Below, one piece after another: positions 24,842-33,633 of a DNA stretch of 42,914 nt. Source of the stretch: an uncultured Eubacteriales bacterium. Lineage in GTDB: Bacteria; Bacillota; Clostridia; Oscillospirales; Acutalibacteraceae. The stretch is from assembly GCA_900315875.1 (NCBI GenBank), contig ONAX01000023.1, forward strand, positions 1 to 42,914, written 5' to 3'. The notes beneath the pieces are model-generated. The model was not told the DNA's origin and searched no databases. It saw only the letters and a list, made by a program, of their open reading frames with translations. Made by a program: the position numbers and the translations under genes. Numbering within the stretch: the stretch's first letter is position 1; every line of letters begins with the position of its first letter.

Positions 24842-26059
24842 ATGACCGTACTAACTGTTTCACAGCTAAATAATTATATCAAATGCGTGCTCGATGAGGA
24901 TCCGCATCTGCGCACAGTATATCTTAAGGGCGAGATATCCAATTTCAAGAACCACTACAGCTCGGGTCATCTCTATCTTTCGCTGAAGGATGACAAAAGC
25001 GCTGTAAAGGCGGTTATGTTTTCGTCCGCGGCTTCAAGACTGCGCTTTCGTCCGGAGGACGGCATGTGCGTGATTGCAAGAGGATATGTTTCTGTCTATC
25101 CCCAGGGCGGACAGTACCAGCTCTATATTCAGGATATGCAGCCTGACGGTGTGGGCGCTCTTGCGCTTGCCTTCGAGCAGCTTAAAAAGAAGCTGGAAGC
25201 TGAGGGACTGTTCGACGCGTCCTTCAAAAAGCCGCTGCCGACCCTGCCGCGCCGCATAGGAGTTATTACTTCACCAACGGGTGCTGCGGTTATGGATATC
25301 ACACGCATACTTGCAAGGCGATATCCCATGGCGGAGGTGGTTCTCTGTCCGGTGCTCGTTCAGGGCGACGGCGCTGCTGCACAGCTGACGGATGCAATAC
25401 GTCGCTTTGACCGCAGGAATGATATAGACGTAATAATAATCGGCAGGGGCGGAGGATCAATTGAGGATCTGTGGGCTTTCAATGATGAAGGCCTTGCAAG
25501 AGCTATTTTTGACTGCCATATACCCGTTGTGTCCGGAGTCGGGCACGAAACAGATTTCACAATATGTGATTTTGTTGCTGATGTGCGCGCTTCAACACCG
25601 TCGGCAGCCGCAGAATGTGTTTCTCCCGAGCAGGGGGAGCTTCTGAGCGCTGTGGACTATTACCGCGATACGATCATTTCGCTTATGCGTGCCCGCCTTG
25701 ACCGTGAGCGCACACAGCTCGACAGGCTGTTATCATCAAGGGCTCTTCGCTCTCCGATGGAGATAGTCAATGTCAAGCGCATGCAGCTTGACCATATGGA
25801 AAGCCGGATGAATTCGGCTTACTCCATGCACGTAAAGAATAAAAAGGAGGATTTCACCTCCCTTGCTGCTAAGCTGGATGCTCTAAGTCCGCTGAGGGTT
25901 CTCAGCAGGGGCTATGCCGCAGCAAGCAAAGACGGAAAGTGCATCAGCTCTGTTTCAGATGCCGAAACGGGCGACAGAATAGAAATAAGGCTTTCGGACG
26001 GCAGTCTGGGTTGCCTTGTTGAAAGGAAGATAAAAACCGATGAAAAAGGCGGATTATGA
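24842..26059 (+). CDS. xseA: Exodeoxyribonuclease VII large subunit
   Basis: This 405-residue XseA, with XseB, degrades single-stranded DNA to short acid-soluble oligonucleotides. An N-terminal OB fold covers about 1-100 (TVLTVSQLNNYIKCVL, LKGEISNFKNHYSSGHLY). The catalytic domain has the GRGGGSIEDLWAFNDE motif and GVGHETDFTI. The region after about 290 is coiled-coil, as in E. coli, but the protein is about 50 residues shorter. I choose the ATG at 24842; a longer frame runs back into ruvB. It overlaps xseB by 20 nt. Confidence 0.94.
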   Translation: MTVLTVSQLNNYIKCVLDEDPHLRTVYLKGEISNFKNHYSSGHLYLSLKDDKSAVKAVMFSSAASRLRFRPEDGMCVIARGYVSVYPQGGQYQLYIQDMQPDGVGALALAFEQLKKKLEAEGLFDASFKKPLPTLPRRIGVITSPTGAAVMDITRILARRYPMAEVVLCPVLVQGDGAAAQLTDAIRRFDRRNDIDVIIIGRGGGSIEDLWAFNDEGLARAIFDCHIPVVSGVGHETDFTICDFVADVRASTPSAAAECVSPEQGELLSAVDYYRDTIISLMRARLDRERTQLDRLLSSRALRSPMEIVNVKRMQLDHMESRMNSAYSMHVKNKKEDFTSLAAKLDALSPLRVLSRGYAAASKDGKCISSVSDAETGDRIEIRLSDGSLGCLVERKIKTDEKGGL

Positions 26060-26240
26060 AAAATCGATAATAAGGCTTGCGGAAATTGTGGAAGCTCTTG
26101 AAAGCGGAAGCCTCAGCCTTGAGGAATCGATGAAACTTTTTGAGGAGGGCACAAAGCTTACCGCTGCGTGCTATGATGTCCTGAAAAAAGCGGAGCAGAA
26201 AATAACGGAGCTGTCTGAAATAGAAAAAGAGGAGGAATAA
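26040..26240 (+). CDS. xseB: Exodeoxyribonuclease VII small subunit
   Basis: This 66-residue helical hairpin protein binds along the coiled-coil of XseA. The family pattern YEKSIIRLAEIVEALESGSL followed by SLEESMKLFEEGTKL is intact. The ATG lies inside the end of xseA with a GAAAGGAAG site there, so it is translated in step with the large subunit. The polyprenyl synthase begins 2 nt after its stop. Confidence 0.95.
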   Translation: MKKADYEKSIIRLAEIVEALESGSLSLEESMKLFEEGTKLTAACYDVLKKAEQKITELSEIEKEEE

Positions 26241-26242
26241 CA

Positions 26243-27118
26243 ATGTCAGCATTTGCAGAAAGGATAGAGCGCGAGCTTGTATCCTTCTTACCCGAAAGTG
26301 AAAATGAAAGCGTAAAGACGCTTATTGCATCCATGTCATACAGTCTGACTGCAGGAGGTAAGCGCGTGCGCCCCATGCTTGCAGCAGAATTTGCAAAGCT
26401 TTGCGGCGGCAGCGAGGACGCTGTTGTGCCATTTGCTTGCGCTATTGAAATGATCCATACCTATTCGCTTATCCACGACGACCTTCCCTGCATGGATAAC
26501 GATGACCTTCGCCGCGGCAAGCCGACAAATCACAAGGTTTACGGTGAGGCGACAGCTCTGCTGGCAGGAAACGGACTTCTGACTCATGCATTCGGCACGG
26601 TAGTAAGCGAAAGAGCGCTTGCTGCAAACGGTGCTGAAAAGTGTGCGGCAGCAGCGGCTGTTCTTGCTGAGTATGCAGGAGCAGACGGAATGCTCGGCGG
26701 TCAGATGATAGACCTCGAAAGCGAGGGCAAAAGGGTAGGAGTTGATACCCTTAAGATAATGGACAGAAAAAAGACCGGAGCACTTATGGTAGCTGCGTGC
26801 AAGCTCGGCTGCATCAGTGCCGGTGCTGACGAGAAAAAACTTTCCGCTGCAAGCGAATATGCCGAAAATATTGGTCTTGCGTTCCAGATAGTTGACGACG
26901 TGCTCGATATCACATCAAGCACAGAGCAGCTCGGTAAGCCTGTCGGCAGCGATAACGAAAACGAAAAATCCACATACGCCGCTCTGCTCGGCGTTGACGA
27001 ATGCCGCCGCATTGCCCGAGAGCTGACCGAAAAGGCGGTTGCTGCTCTTGATGTATTTGACGGTGATACAAAGACGCTTGTCGATTTTGCATATTACCTT
27101 CTTGACAGGAAGAATTAA
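26243..27118 (+). CDS. ispA: Polyprenyl diphosphate synthase (FPP/GGPP type)
   Basis: This 291-residue all-helical prenyltransferase joins isopentenyl diphosphate to allylic primers to give farnesyl or geranylgeranyl diphosphate. The first aspartate-rich motif is DDLPCMDNDDLRRG (about 81-94), where the two-residue insertion typical of bacterial short-chain enzymes is visible. The second is DDVLD (about 218-222). GGKRVRPML is the upstream diphosphate-binding segment. It lies between xseB and dxs, the arrangement known from many Firmicutes and proteobacteria. The exact chain length cannot be read with certainty. Confidence 0.93.
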   Translation: MSAFAERIERELVSFLPESENESVKTLIASMSYSLTAGGKRVRPMLAAEFAKLCGGSEDAVVPFACAIEMIHTYSLIHDDLPCMDNDDLRRGKPTNHKVYGEATALLAGNGLLTHAFGTVVSERALAANGAEKCAAAAAVLAEYAGADGMLGGQMIDLESEGKRVGVDTLKIMDRKKTGALMVAACKLGCISAGADEKKLSAASEYAENIGLAFQIVDDVLDITSSTEQLGKPVGSDNENEKSTYAALLGVDECRRIARELTEKAVAALDVFDGDTKTLVDFAYYLLDRKN

Positions 27119-27153
27119 TTGCCCCAGACGGCAAAATGATTGGAGTTAATAAC

Positions 27154-29067
27154 ATGTCGGATGACAGCATTCTGAACGGCATTACAAAGCCGTCTGATCT
27201 GAAAAAGCTGTCCGCAGATGAGCTCGAGACCCTGTCAGAGGAGATACGTGTTAAGATACTTGAGACTGTTTCGGAAAACGGCGGTCATCTTGCATCTAAC
27301 CTCGGAGTTGTCGAGCTGACTATTGCAATGCACACGGTGTTCAATTGCCCCAAGGACAGGTTTGTATGGGACGTAGGACATCAGAGCTATGCACATAAGC
27401 TTCTGACGGGCAGACTTTCTGAGATCAGTACTATCAGGCGCGAGGGCGGTCTTTCGGGCTTTCCGAAGCGCAATGAAAGTGAATATGACGCCTTCGATAC
27501 AGGCCACAGCTCTACATCGGTTTCCGCTGCACTCGGTATTGCAAAGGCAGGGGAAATAATCGGGGAAAAGTATTACACTATTGCCGTAATAGGCGACGGT
27601 GCACTGACGGGCGGTCTGGCTCTGGAGGGTATTAATAATGCCGGTCAGAGCAAGGATAACCTTATCGTTATCCTTAACGACAACAAAATGTCAATTTCAA
27701 AAAACGTCGGTTCAATGGCGCGTGCACTGACACATATGCGCATACGCCCGTCGTACCTCAATGCAAAGAGCCGTGCTCACAATACACTTGATAAGCTTCC
27801 CGGTGTCGGAAAGCCGCTTTCCAGATTCATGAGCAAATCCAAGGACTGGATAAGGCTGAATTTCTTCGGACATCAGAGAAATATGTTCGAACAGTTCGGC
27901 TTCAATTACTACGGTCCCCTTGACGGTCATAATATCAAAGAGCTGCAGACAGCAATGAAGGCTGCCAAGCGCACAAAGGGACCTGTTATGCTGCATGTCT
28001 GTACCAAAAAGGGCAAGGGCTACGAATATGCGGAGAAAAACCCGAAGATATTCCACGGTATTTCCGCATTCGACCTTGAGACCGGTGAACCGAAAAGCTC
28101 ATCAAAGGGCTATTCTGATGTATTCGGCGAATTCATGTGCAGCAGCGCAAAGTCGGATAAGCATATCTGTGCGATAACTGCCGCAATGGCAATGGGCACG
28201 GGGCTTTCTACCTTTGCAAAAAAATACAAAAGCCGTTTTTATGACGTGGGTATCGCTGAGGAGCATGCAGTTACCTTTGCATGCGGTCTTGCCGCGGGAA
28301 ATGCTCTGCCTGTATTTGCGGTGTATTCCACCTTCCTGCAGAGAGCCTACGACCAGATACTGCACGACGCTGCACTGCAGCAGCTCCATATCGTGCTTGC
28401 TATTGACCGTGCAGGTATTGTCGGAGAGGACGGAGAAACCCACCAGGGCGTTTTCGATGTTGCTTTCCTGAATACAATACCGAATGTCACGATATTCTGC
28501 CCGTCCTCGTTCAAGGAGCTGGAGGACATGCTGTTCAGAGCTGTATATAATACGCGTGAGGTTGCCGCAGTGCGCTACCCGAGAGGCGGCGAGCTGTATC
28601 TTCCTGATGATTACGAATACCGCAGCGAGCTGTTTTCCTTCTACGGTGACCGCGAAAGCGATATCCTCATCGTTACCTACGGCAGACTGTTTTCCCACGC
28701 CTGCAAGGCAAAGGAGGCTCTTGCCGATAAGGGTATTTCCTGCTGCATACTGAAGCTTAATGTAATAAAGCCCATTATGCCCACCGCAGCCAAAAGCGCT
28801 ATGAATTTCAGTCATATACTGTTCTTTGAAGAGGGTATGCGGCGCGGCGGCGCAGGCGAAGCATTCGGACTGCAGCTGTTCGACGGCGGCTACAGGGGCA
28901 GCTACACAAATGTGGCTATCGACGGCTTCGTAAAGCAGGCCAAGGTCGATAGTGCACTTCACCATTTAGGGCTTGACAGCGAGGGCATGGTAAATACCGT
29001 TTTATCCGTTTTAGATGAGGAAAAGAGTACATCGGAGGATAAAAATGATGAAAATACTGAGCAGTGA
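27154..29067 (+). CDS. dxs: 1-Deoxy-D-xylulose-5-phosphate synthase
   Basis: This 637-residue thiamine-dependent enzyme condenses pyruvate and glyceraldehyde-3-phosphate, the entry step of the MEP isoprenoid pathway. Visible segments are WDVGHQSYAHKLLTGR, DTGHSSTSVSAALG, the thiamine motif VIGDGALTGGLALEGINNAG with NDNKMSI, VGIAEEHAVTFACGLA (transketolase active-site region), and DRAGIVGEDGETHQG. The start at 27154 is chosen because TTGGAG lies just upstream; the ATG at 27136 sits before that site. It acts with the polyprenyl synthase upstream and ispH at the right end of the window. Its end overlaps the next gene by 23 nt. Confidence 0.95.
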   Translation: MSDDSILNGITKPSDLKKLSADELETLSEEIRVKILETVSENGGHLASNLGVVELTIAMHTVFNCPKDRFVWDVGHQSYAHKLLTGRLSEISTIRREGGLSGFPKRNESEYDAFDTGHSSTSVSAALGIAKAGEIIGEKYYTIAVIGDGALTGGLALEGINNAGQSKDNLIVILNDNKMSISKNVGSMARALTHMRIRPSYLNAKSRAHNTLDKLPGVGKPLSRFMSKSKDWIRLNFFGHQRNMFEQFGFNYYGPLDGHNIKELQTAMKAAKRTKGPVMLHVCTKKGKGYEYAEKNPKIFHGISAFDLETGEPKSSSKGYSDVFGEFMCSSAKSDKHICAITAAMAMGTGLSTFAKKYKSRFYDVGIAEEHAVTFACGLAAGNALPVFAVYSTFLQRAYDQILHDAALQQLHIVLAIDRAGIVGEDGETHQGVFDVAFLNTIPNVTIFCPSSFKELEDMLFRAVYNTREVAAVRYPRGGELYLPDDYEYRSELFSFYGDRESDILIVTYGRLFSHACKAKEALADKGISCCILKLNVIKPIMPTAAKSAMNFSHILFFEEGMRRGGAGEAFGLQLFDGGYRGSYTNVAIDGFVKQAKVDSALHHLGLDSEGMVNTVLSVLDEEKSTSEDKNDENTEQ

Positions 29068-29389
29068 GCTGCTTCCTCTTATGGATGAGCTGGACTTTTC
29101 CCTGGAGGAACAGTTTGATACAGACGAAATGAATGATGAGTGCTTCTACTGGATATTCCTCGAAAATTTCGAGGATGATATCATCGAGAAAACCGGAGCC
29201 ACCATCGATACAGTACTTTACAGCAAATATTTCCATGCATGTACCCTCGTAAGGCTTTTTGAGGCTGCAGGCGGCTTTGACGCTGGTATGGAGCAGCAGT
29301 GCGATGATATCCTCGGTGAAATAACCGAAAGAGCCGAGGAAGAAGTGGACTGGCCATTGCTGCAGGAGTGGCATTACTCTCAGTCATAA
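29045..29389 (+). CDS. Hypothetical acidic protein
   Basis: I do not recognise this 114-residue protein. It is rich in Asp and Glu (for example LEEQFDTDEMNDE and ITERAEEEVDW), largely helical in appearance, and has no signal or membrane segment. The start at 29045 has GGAGG 6 nt upstream; a second ATG follows directly at 29048. It lies inside the end of dxs and just before tlyA, so it belongs to the long operon and is probably expressed with it. Acidity suggests a protein-binding or regulatory role, but that is a guess. Confidence 0.7.
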   Translation: MMKILSSELLPLMDELDFSLEEQFDTDEMNDECFYWIFLENFEDDIIEKTGATIDTVLYSKYFHACTLVRLFEAAGGFDAGMEQQCDDILGEITERAEEEVDWPLLQEWHYSQS

Positions 29390-29407
29390 ATTATTCGGGG
29401 TGATATA

Positions 29408-30226
29408 GTGGCAAAAAAGAGACTTGACGTTCTCGTTTATGAAGCAGGACTTGCAGACAGCCGCGAAAAGGCAAAGGCGCTGATAATGTCCGGCGTGATA
29501 TATGTTGATAATCAGAAATCGGACAAGCCCGGTACTGCGTATCCCGAGGGAACTGTACCGGAGCTTCGCGGAAACAAGCTGAAATATGCAAGCCGCGGCG
29601 GTCTGAAGCTTGAAAAGGCGCTGCAGGTTTTCCCGATAAGCCTCGAGGGCTGCATTACTATGGATATCGGCGCTTCGCACGGCGGATTTACCGACTGCAT
29701 GCTGCAAAACGGAGCGGCAAGGGTATATGCAATAGATGTCGGACGAGGTCAGCTTGACTGGAAGCTCAGAAACGACGAACGTGTCGTGAATTTAGAGCGC
29801 ACCAATGTGCGTTATATTACAAACGAGCAGGTGCCCGACCCCATTGATTTTTTCAGCGTGGATGTAAGCTTTATTTCTCTTTGCCTTGTGCTTCCTGCGG
29901 CAAGACCGCTGCTGCGCGACGACGGCACCGCAGTGTGCCTTATCAAGCCTCAGTTTGAAGCAGGACGTGAAAAGGTCGGGAAAAACGGCGTTGTCCGCGA
30001 AAAGGAAATACATATTGAAGTAATTAAGAAAATATACGATTTTTGCCTTGAAAACGGCTTTTCTGTTCTGGGACTGGACTTTTCTCCCATAAAGGGGCCG
30101 GAGGGCAATATCGAATACCTGATATATATAAAAAAGAGCAGCGAGCCGGTTTGCGAAGGGAAAATAGATATTCCCGGTGTTGTGAACCTGTCTCATGCTC
30201 AGCTTGATAATACATCGCATAAATAA
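29408..30226 (+). CDS. tlyA: TlyA-family rRNA 2'-O-methyltransferase
   Basis: This 272-residue protein pairs an N-terminal S4 RNA-binding domain (about 1-62: KKRLDVLVYEAGLADSREKA, IMSGVIYVD) with an FtsJ/RrmJ-like methyltransferase domain (about 63-245). The SAM site shows MDIGASHGGFTDCML and YAIDVGRGQLDWKLR. Mycobacterial TlyA 2'-O-methylates cytidines in 16S and 23S rRNA; Firmicute homologues next to dxs and nadK are assumed to do similarly, though older annotations call them hemolysin. The start is GTG at 29408 behind GGGGTGA; an ATG alternative is not near. Confidence 0.9.
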   Translation: MAKKRLDVLVYEAGLADSREKAKALIMSGVIYVDNQKSDKPGTAYPEGTVPELRGNKLKYASRGGLKLEKALQVFPISLEGCITMDIGASHGGFTDCMLQNGAARVYAIDVGRGQLDWKLRNDERVVNLERTNVRYITNEQVPDPIDFFSVDVSFISLCLVLPAARPLLRDDGTAVCLIKPQFEAGREKVGKNGVVREKEIHIEVIKKIYDFCLENGFSVLGLDFSPIKGPEGNIEYLIYIKKSSEPVCEGKIDIPGVVNLSHAQLDNTSHK

Positions 30227-30244
30227 TTTCCGGAGATGTGGCTT

Positions 30245-31108
30245 ATGATGCGTATCGGCAGTGTTGCACTGATACCTAATCTGACAAAACGGGGAGCATA
30301 TAATACCTCCCTGAAAACCATGGGAATTCTCAAAAACCTTGGCATTGACATTTATATGACGCAGCAGCTGAGCGAACGCTACAGGCACAGCAGCGCTGCC
30401 TTTCTTCCGACGACGGACGATATTATCCGCGCTTCGGATATGGTTCTGACTATTGGAGGAGACGGCACAATAATGCATGCCGCCCGCCATGCGGCGCCGC
30501 TGAGAAGGCCGCTTCTGGGCATAAATATGGGCAGACTGGGCTTCGTTGCCGGTCTTGAGCCGGATGAGCTGGATATGCTGCGCCGGCTGAGGTACGGTGA
30601 CTATTCAATAGAAAAGCGCATGATGCTGAGCGTTCGTCATTCCGGCAACGAGGAAATGTATGCAATAAACGACTGCGTTTTTTCGAGAGGTCCTCTTTCA
30701 AGACTTGTGGATATTGACGTTTCGCTTGATGAGGATCATATGTGCCGCTACCGTGCGGACGGGCTGATTATTTCAACGCCTACCGGTTCGAGCGCATATT
30801 CGCTTGCAGCCGGAGGTCCGGTTGTGGAGCCTACCATGAAATGCATTGTCATGACTCCGATTTGTCCGCATTCGCTTTTTTCACGGTCTGTAGTATTCGA
30901 CCACAGATCTGTCCTTGCTGTCAGGGCTTCCTGCGACGACGATACTGAGGTCACTTTGACCGTTGACGGCGCAAGGACTGTGACAATCGCACGCACAGAT
31001 ACCGTAACCGTAACATCCGCGGAGCTTTCTGCAGATTTTATCAGTCTTAAAGAAAAATCATTCTATAAGGTTCTGAACGAAAAAATGGGAGAGAAGGGTG
31101 GTAACTGA
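30245..31108 (+). CDS. nadK: NAD kinase
   Basis: This 287-residue enzyme phosphorylates NAD to NADP. The GGDGT motif is in LTIGGDGTIMHAARHAAP (about 70-87) and is followed by GINMGRLGFVAGL. The substrate-binding NDCVFSRG (about 137) and the glycine-rich ADGLIISTPTGSSAYSLAAG (about 173-192) are intact. ATG codons at 30245 and 30248 are both plausible behind GGAG; the ATG at 30236 abuts that site. Its stop overlaps the argR start by 1 nt, the dxs-tlyA-nadK-argR-recN order being common in Firmicutes. Confidence 0.94.
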   Translation: MMRIGSVALIPNLTKRGAYNTSLKTMGILKNLGIDIYMTQQLSERYRHSSAAFLPTTDDIIRASDMVLTIGGDGTIMHAARHAAPLRRPLLGINMGRLGFVAGLEPDELDMLRRLRYGDYSIEKRMMLSVRHSGNEEMYAINDCVFSRGPLSRLVDIDVSLDEDHMCRYRADGLIISTPTGSSAYSLAAGGPVVEPTMKCIVMTPICPHSLFSRSVVFDHRSVLAVRASCDDDTEVTLTVDGARTVTIARTDTVTVTSAELSADFISLKEKSFYKVLNEKMGEKGGN

Positions 31109-31575
31109 TGAAAACAAACAGACAGGAAAGGATACTTGATATCATCAAGAACAACAATGTCGAAACGCAGTCCGATCTTCTGGAGCTTCTGCGCAGCGAG
31201 GGCTTCAACGTGACCCAGGCGACGGTATCCAGGGATATAAAGGAAATGCGCCTTATCAAGGTTCCGGACGGAAAGGGCTCTTATAAATATGCCTGCGACA
31301 ATATTTCCATGAGCGAAGAGGCATCGCATCTTTACCTTTTCCAGACCTCTGTCCAGAGTGTGGAATCCGCCCACAATCTTGTTGTTATCAAGACCGGCGT
31401 CGGCATGGCAGGCGCTGTATGCGCAGCATTGGACGCCACAAGACGTGCAGGAGTAATGGGTTCTATAGCAGGTGACGACACTATTTTTGTCGCGCTGCGC
31501 ACGGATGCGGCTGCCGGAAATCTTGTCAGTGACCTGAAAAAGCTTATTTCCCGAAAGGAAAACGAAAACGTATAA
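31108..31575 (+). CDS. argR: Arginine repressor ArgR/AhrC
   Basis: This 155-residue arginine-sensing regulator has an N-terminal winged helix (about 1-70: RQERILDIIKNNNVETQSDL, NVTQATVSRDIKEMRLIKV) that binds ARG boxes. A C-terminal trimerisation domain includes the arginine-binding GSIAGDDTIFVALR (about 126-139). No arginine gene lies in the window, so it controls targets elsewhere. Its position before recN is typical of Firmicutes, where the gene often sits in this repair-metabolism run. Confidence 0.95.
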   Translation: MKTNRQERILDIIKNNNVETQSDLLELLRSEGFNVTQATVSRDIKEMRLIKVPDGKGSYKYACDNISMSEEASHLYLFQTSVQSVESAHNLVVIKTGVGMAGAVCAALDATRRAGVMGSIAGDDTIFVALRTDAAAGNLVSDLKKLISRKENENV

Positions 31576-31587
31576 GGAAGAATAAGG

Positions 31588-33255
31588 ATGCTAAAGAATC
31601 TGTATATAGAAAATATCGCGGTCATCGAGAAAACTACAATCGATTTCAGCGGCGGACTGAATGTCCTCACCGGTGAAACGGGTGCAGGTAAATCTATTGT
31701 AATAGATGCGATTAATGCCATTCTCGGAAACCGCACGTCCCGTGACCTGATCAGAAACGGCGCGGAAAATGCCTTTGTAAGCGCCGAATTTGACGAGCTG
31801 TCCGATACTGCTTTGGCTGCTCTTGATGAGCTTGGCTTTGAGACTGAGGAGGACGGAACTCTGCTTGTGCAGCGTGAACTGTCCCTGAGCGGAAAGGGAA
31901 GATGCAGAATAGGCGGCAGGCCCGCCCCCGTAAGCGTTCTCAAGCAGCTTGGTGAGCACCTTATTGATATCCACGGTCAGCACGCAAGCTACGAGCTTAT
32001 GTCGCCGGAGCTGCACATAAATTATATTGACAAGCTTGCCAACCTTGAGGATGATCTTTCCGTCTACCGCAGCAAGTATAATGAATATTCACGTCTGCGC
32101 TCTGAGCTGAGCAAGGCTGAGGTTGACGAGGGTGAACGCGAACGCCGGCTTGACCTTCTCAGATATCAGGTGAACGAGCTTGAAATGGCGGACTTTTACG
32201 TCGGCGAATATGAGGAGCTTCGCGAGCGGCAGCAGGTCATTGAAAACCGCGAGCGCATTGCTGCGGCTATGGGTCAGGCACATGAATACCTCAGCGGAGG
32301 AGAAGATACCGACGGCGCAATACGCTATCTGGAGCTTGCATGCGACAGCCTTGGTGAAATATCCGACTGCCTGCCGGAGCTTGACGAAACCATTCGACGC
32401 CTGCAAAGCGCTGTCTATGAGCTGGAGGACTGCAGGGATGAGCTGTCCGGCATATATGACGATGCCGAAGCCGACGGGGAAAGCCTGGAGGAGATTGAGG
32501 ACAGACTTGACCTGATATATACCCTCGGCAAGAAATACGGAACAACCATCGAAGAGATGCTGGATTTCCTTGATAAGGCAAAGCAGGAGCTTGAGTACCT
32601 CGAAAGCTACGACGAAAACCGTGAGGAGCTTAAAAAGAGCTGCGAAAAGGCAAAAGAAGAGGCTCAGGCACTGGCGCTTGAAATATCCGAAAAAAGACGA
32701 GCAGCCTCGGAGGAATTCACTTTTTCTGTCAAGCGCGAGATGACATACCTTGACATGCCGAATGTGGAGCTTGTTATCCGTCAGGAACCGTGTGCGCTCA
32801 GGGCAAACGGCATGGATGATATTGAAATACTCATCACAACAAACCCCGGCGAGCTGCCGAAGCCCGTTGCAAAAATTGCCAGCGGCGGTGAGCTTTCGAG
32901 AATGATGCTTGCTATAAAGAATGTTCTGTCCGATAAGGATAATATAGATACCCTTATCTTCGATGAGGTAGATACCGGTATCAGCGGAAGCGCTGCACAG
33001 AAGGTAGGACTGAAGCTTCGCGAGGTATCGCGTACAAGGCAGGTGCTGTGTGTTACCCATCTGGCGCAGATTGCATCCCTTGCCGACAGCCACTACAAGA
33101 TAATGAAAAACGTTTCTGACGGCAAGACGTATACAAGCGTAACTCCGCTCGACCACGAAGGAAGGGTGCAGGAGCTTGCGCGTATAATAGGCGGAGTGGA
33201 AATAACTCAGGCAACGCTGAGCTTTGCTCAGGAAATGCTGTCTGATAAAAAATAA
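31588..33255 (+). CDS. recN: DNA repair protein RecN
   Basis: This 555-residue SMC-like ATPase helps hold and move DNA ends during double-strand break repair. The N-terminal half contains Walker A, LTGETGAGKSIVIDAI (about 27-42). A short coiled-coil arm with heavy Glu/Arg content spans about 155-370. The C-terminal half has the signature SGGELSRMMLAIKNV (about 431-445) and Walker B TLIFDEVDTGIS (about 453-464). The ATG follows AAGGAAG. It fits beside comEC and the ruv genes as part of a recombination cluster. Confidence 0.96.
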   Translation: MLKNLYIENIAVIEKTTIDFSGGLNVLTGETGAGKSIVIDAINAILGNRTSRDLIRNGAENAFVSAEFDELSDTALAALDELGFETEEDGTLLVQRELSLSGKGRCRIGGRPAPVSVLKQLGEHLIDIHGQHASYELMSPELHINYIDKLANLEDDLSVYRSKYNEYSRLRSELSKAEVDEGERERRLDLLRYQVNELEMADFYVGEYEELRERQQVIENRERIAAAMGQAHEYLSGGEDTDGAIRYLELACDSLGEISDCLPELDETIRRLQSAVYELEDCRDELSGIYDDAEADGESLEEIEDRLDLIYTLGKKYGTTIEEMLDFLDKAKQELEYLESYDENREELKKSCEKAKEEAQALALEISEKRRAASEEFTFSVKREMTYLDMPNVELVIRQEPCALRANGMDDIEILITTNPGELPKPVAKIASGGELSRMMLAIKNVLSDKDNIDTLIFDEVDTGISGSAAQKVGLKLREVSRTRQVLCVTHLAQIASLADSHYKIMKNVSDGKTYTSVTPLDHEGRVQELARIIGGVEITQATLSFAQEMLSDKK

Positions 33256-33272
33256 TAAAAGGAGCAATTACG

Positions 33273-33614
33273 ATGGACTGTCTTTTTTGTAAAATCATAG
33301 CAGGGGAGATCCCCTCAGCAAAGGTTTATGAGGATGAAACCGTTTACGCCTTCAAGGATATCAACCCCATGGCACCGGTACATGTTCTCATCGTTCCGAA
33401 GAATCACATCGATTCAGTAAACGGCATAACAGCCGAAAACAGCGCCGTTGTCGCACATATCTACGAGGTTGCGGCAAAGCTTGCGAAAGAGCTTGGCATA
33501 GCAGAGGACGGCTACCGCGTAGTAACTAACTGCGGTGCCAATGCAGGACAGACTGTATTCCATCTGCATTTCCATCTTCTCGGAGGCAAGGCTCTGAAGG
33601 TAGAAATGTGCTGA
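33273..33614 (+). CDS. HIT-family (HinT-like) purine nucleoside phosphoramidase
   Basis: This 113-residue histidine-triad protein hydrolyses AMP-lysine or other nucleoside phosphoramidates in vitro; its in vivo role is uncertain. It opens with CLFCKIIAGEIPSAKVYED, has HVLIVPKNHIDS in the middle, and ends with the triad TVFHLHFHLLGG (His-x-His-x-His). The Cys pair CLFC near the start is a usual zinc-binding element of the PKCI/HinT branch. It follows recN by 17 nt with AAAGGAGC. Confidence 0.92.
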   Translation: MDCLFCKIIAGEIPSAKVYEDETVYAFKDINPMAPVHVLIVPKNHIDSVNGITAENSAVVAHIYEVAAKLAKELGIAEDGYRVVTNCGANAGQTVFHLHFHLLGGKALKVEMC

Positions 33615-33633
33615 TCTGACGGAGGAAAAGAAT

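Noticed and set aside
32089-33267. Reverse-strand open frame of 392 codons opposite recN
   Set aside because: The forward frame is an intact RecN with all ATPase motifs; the reverse frame has low-complexity composition and no family.
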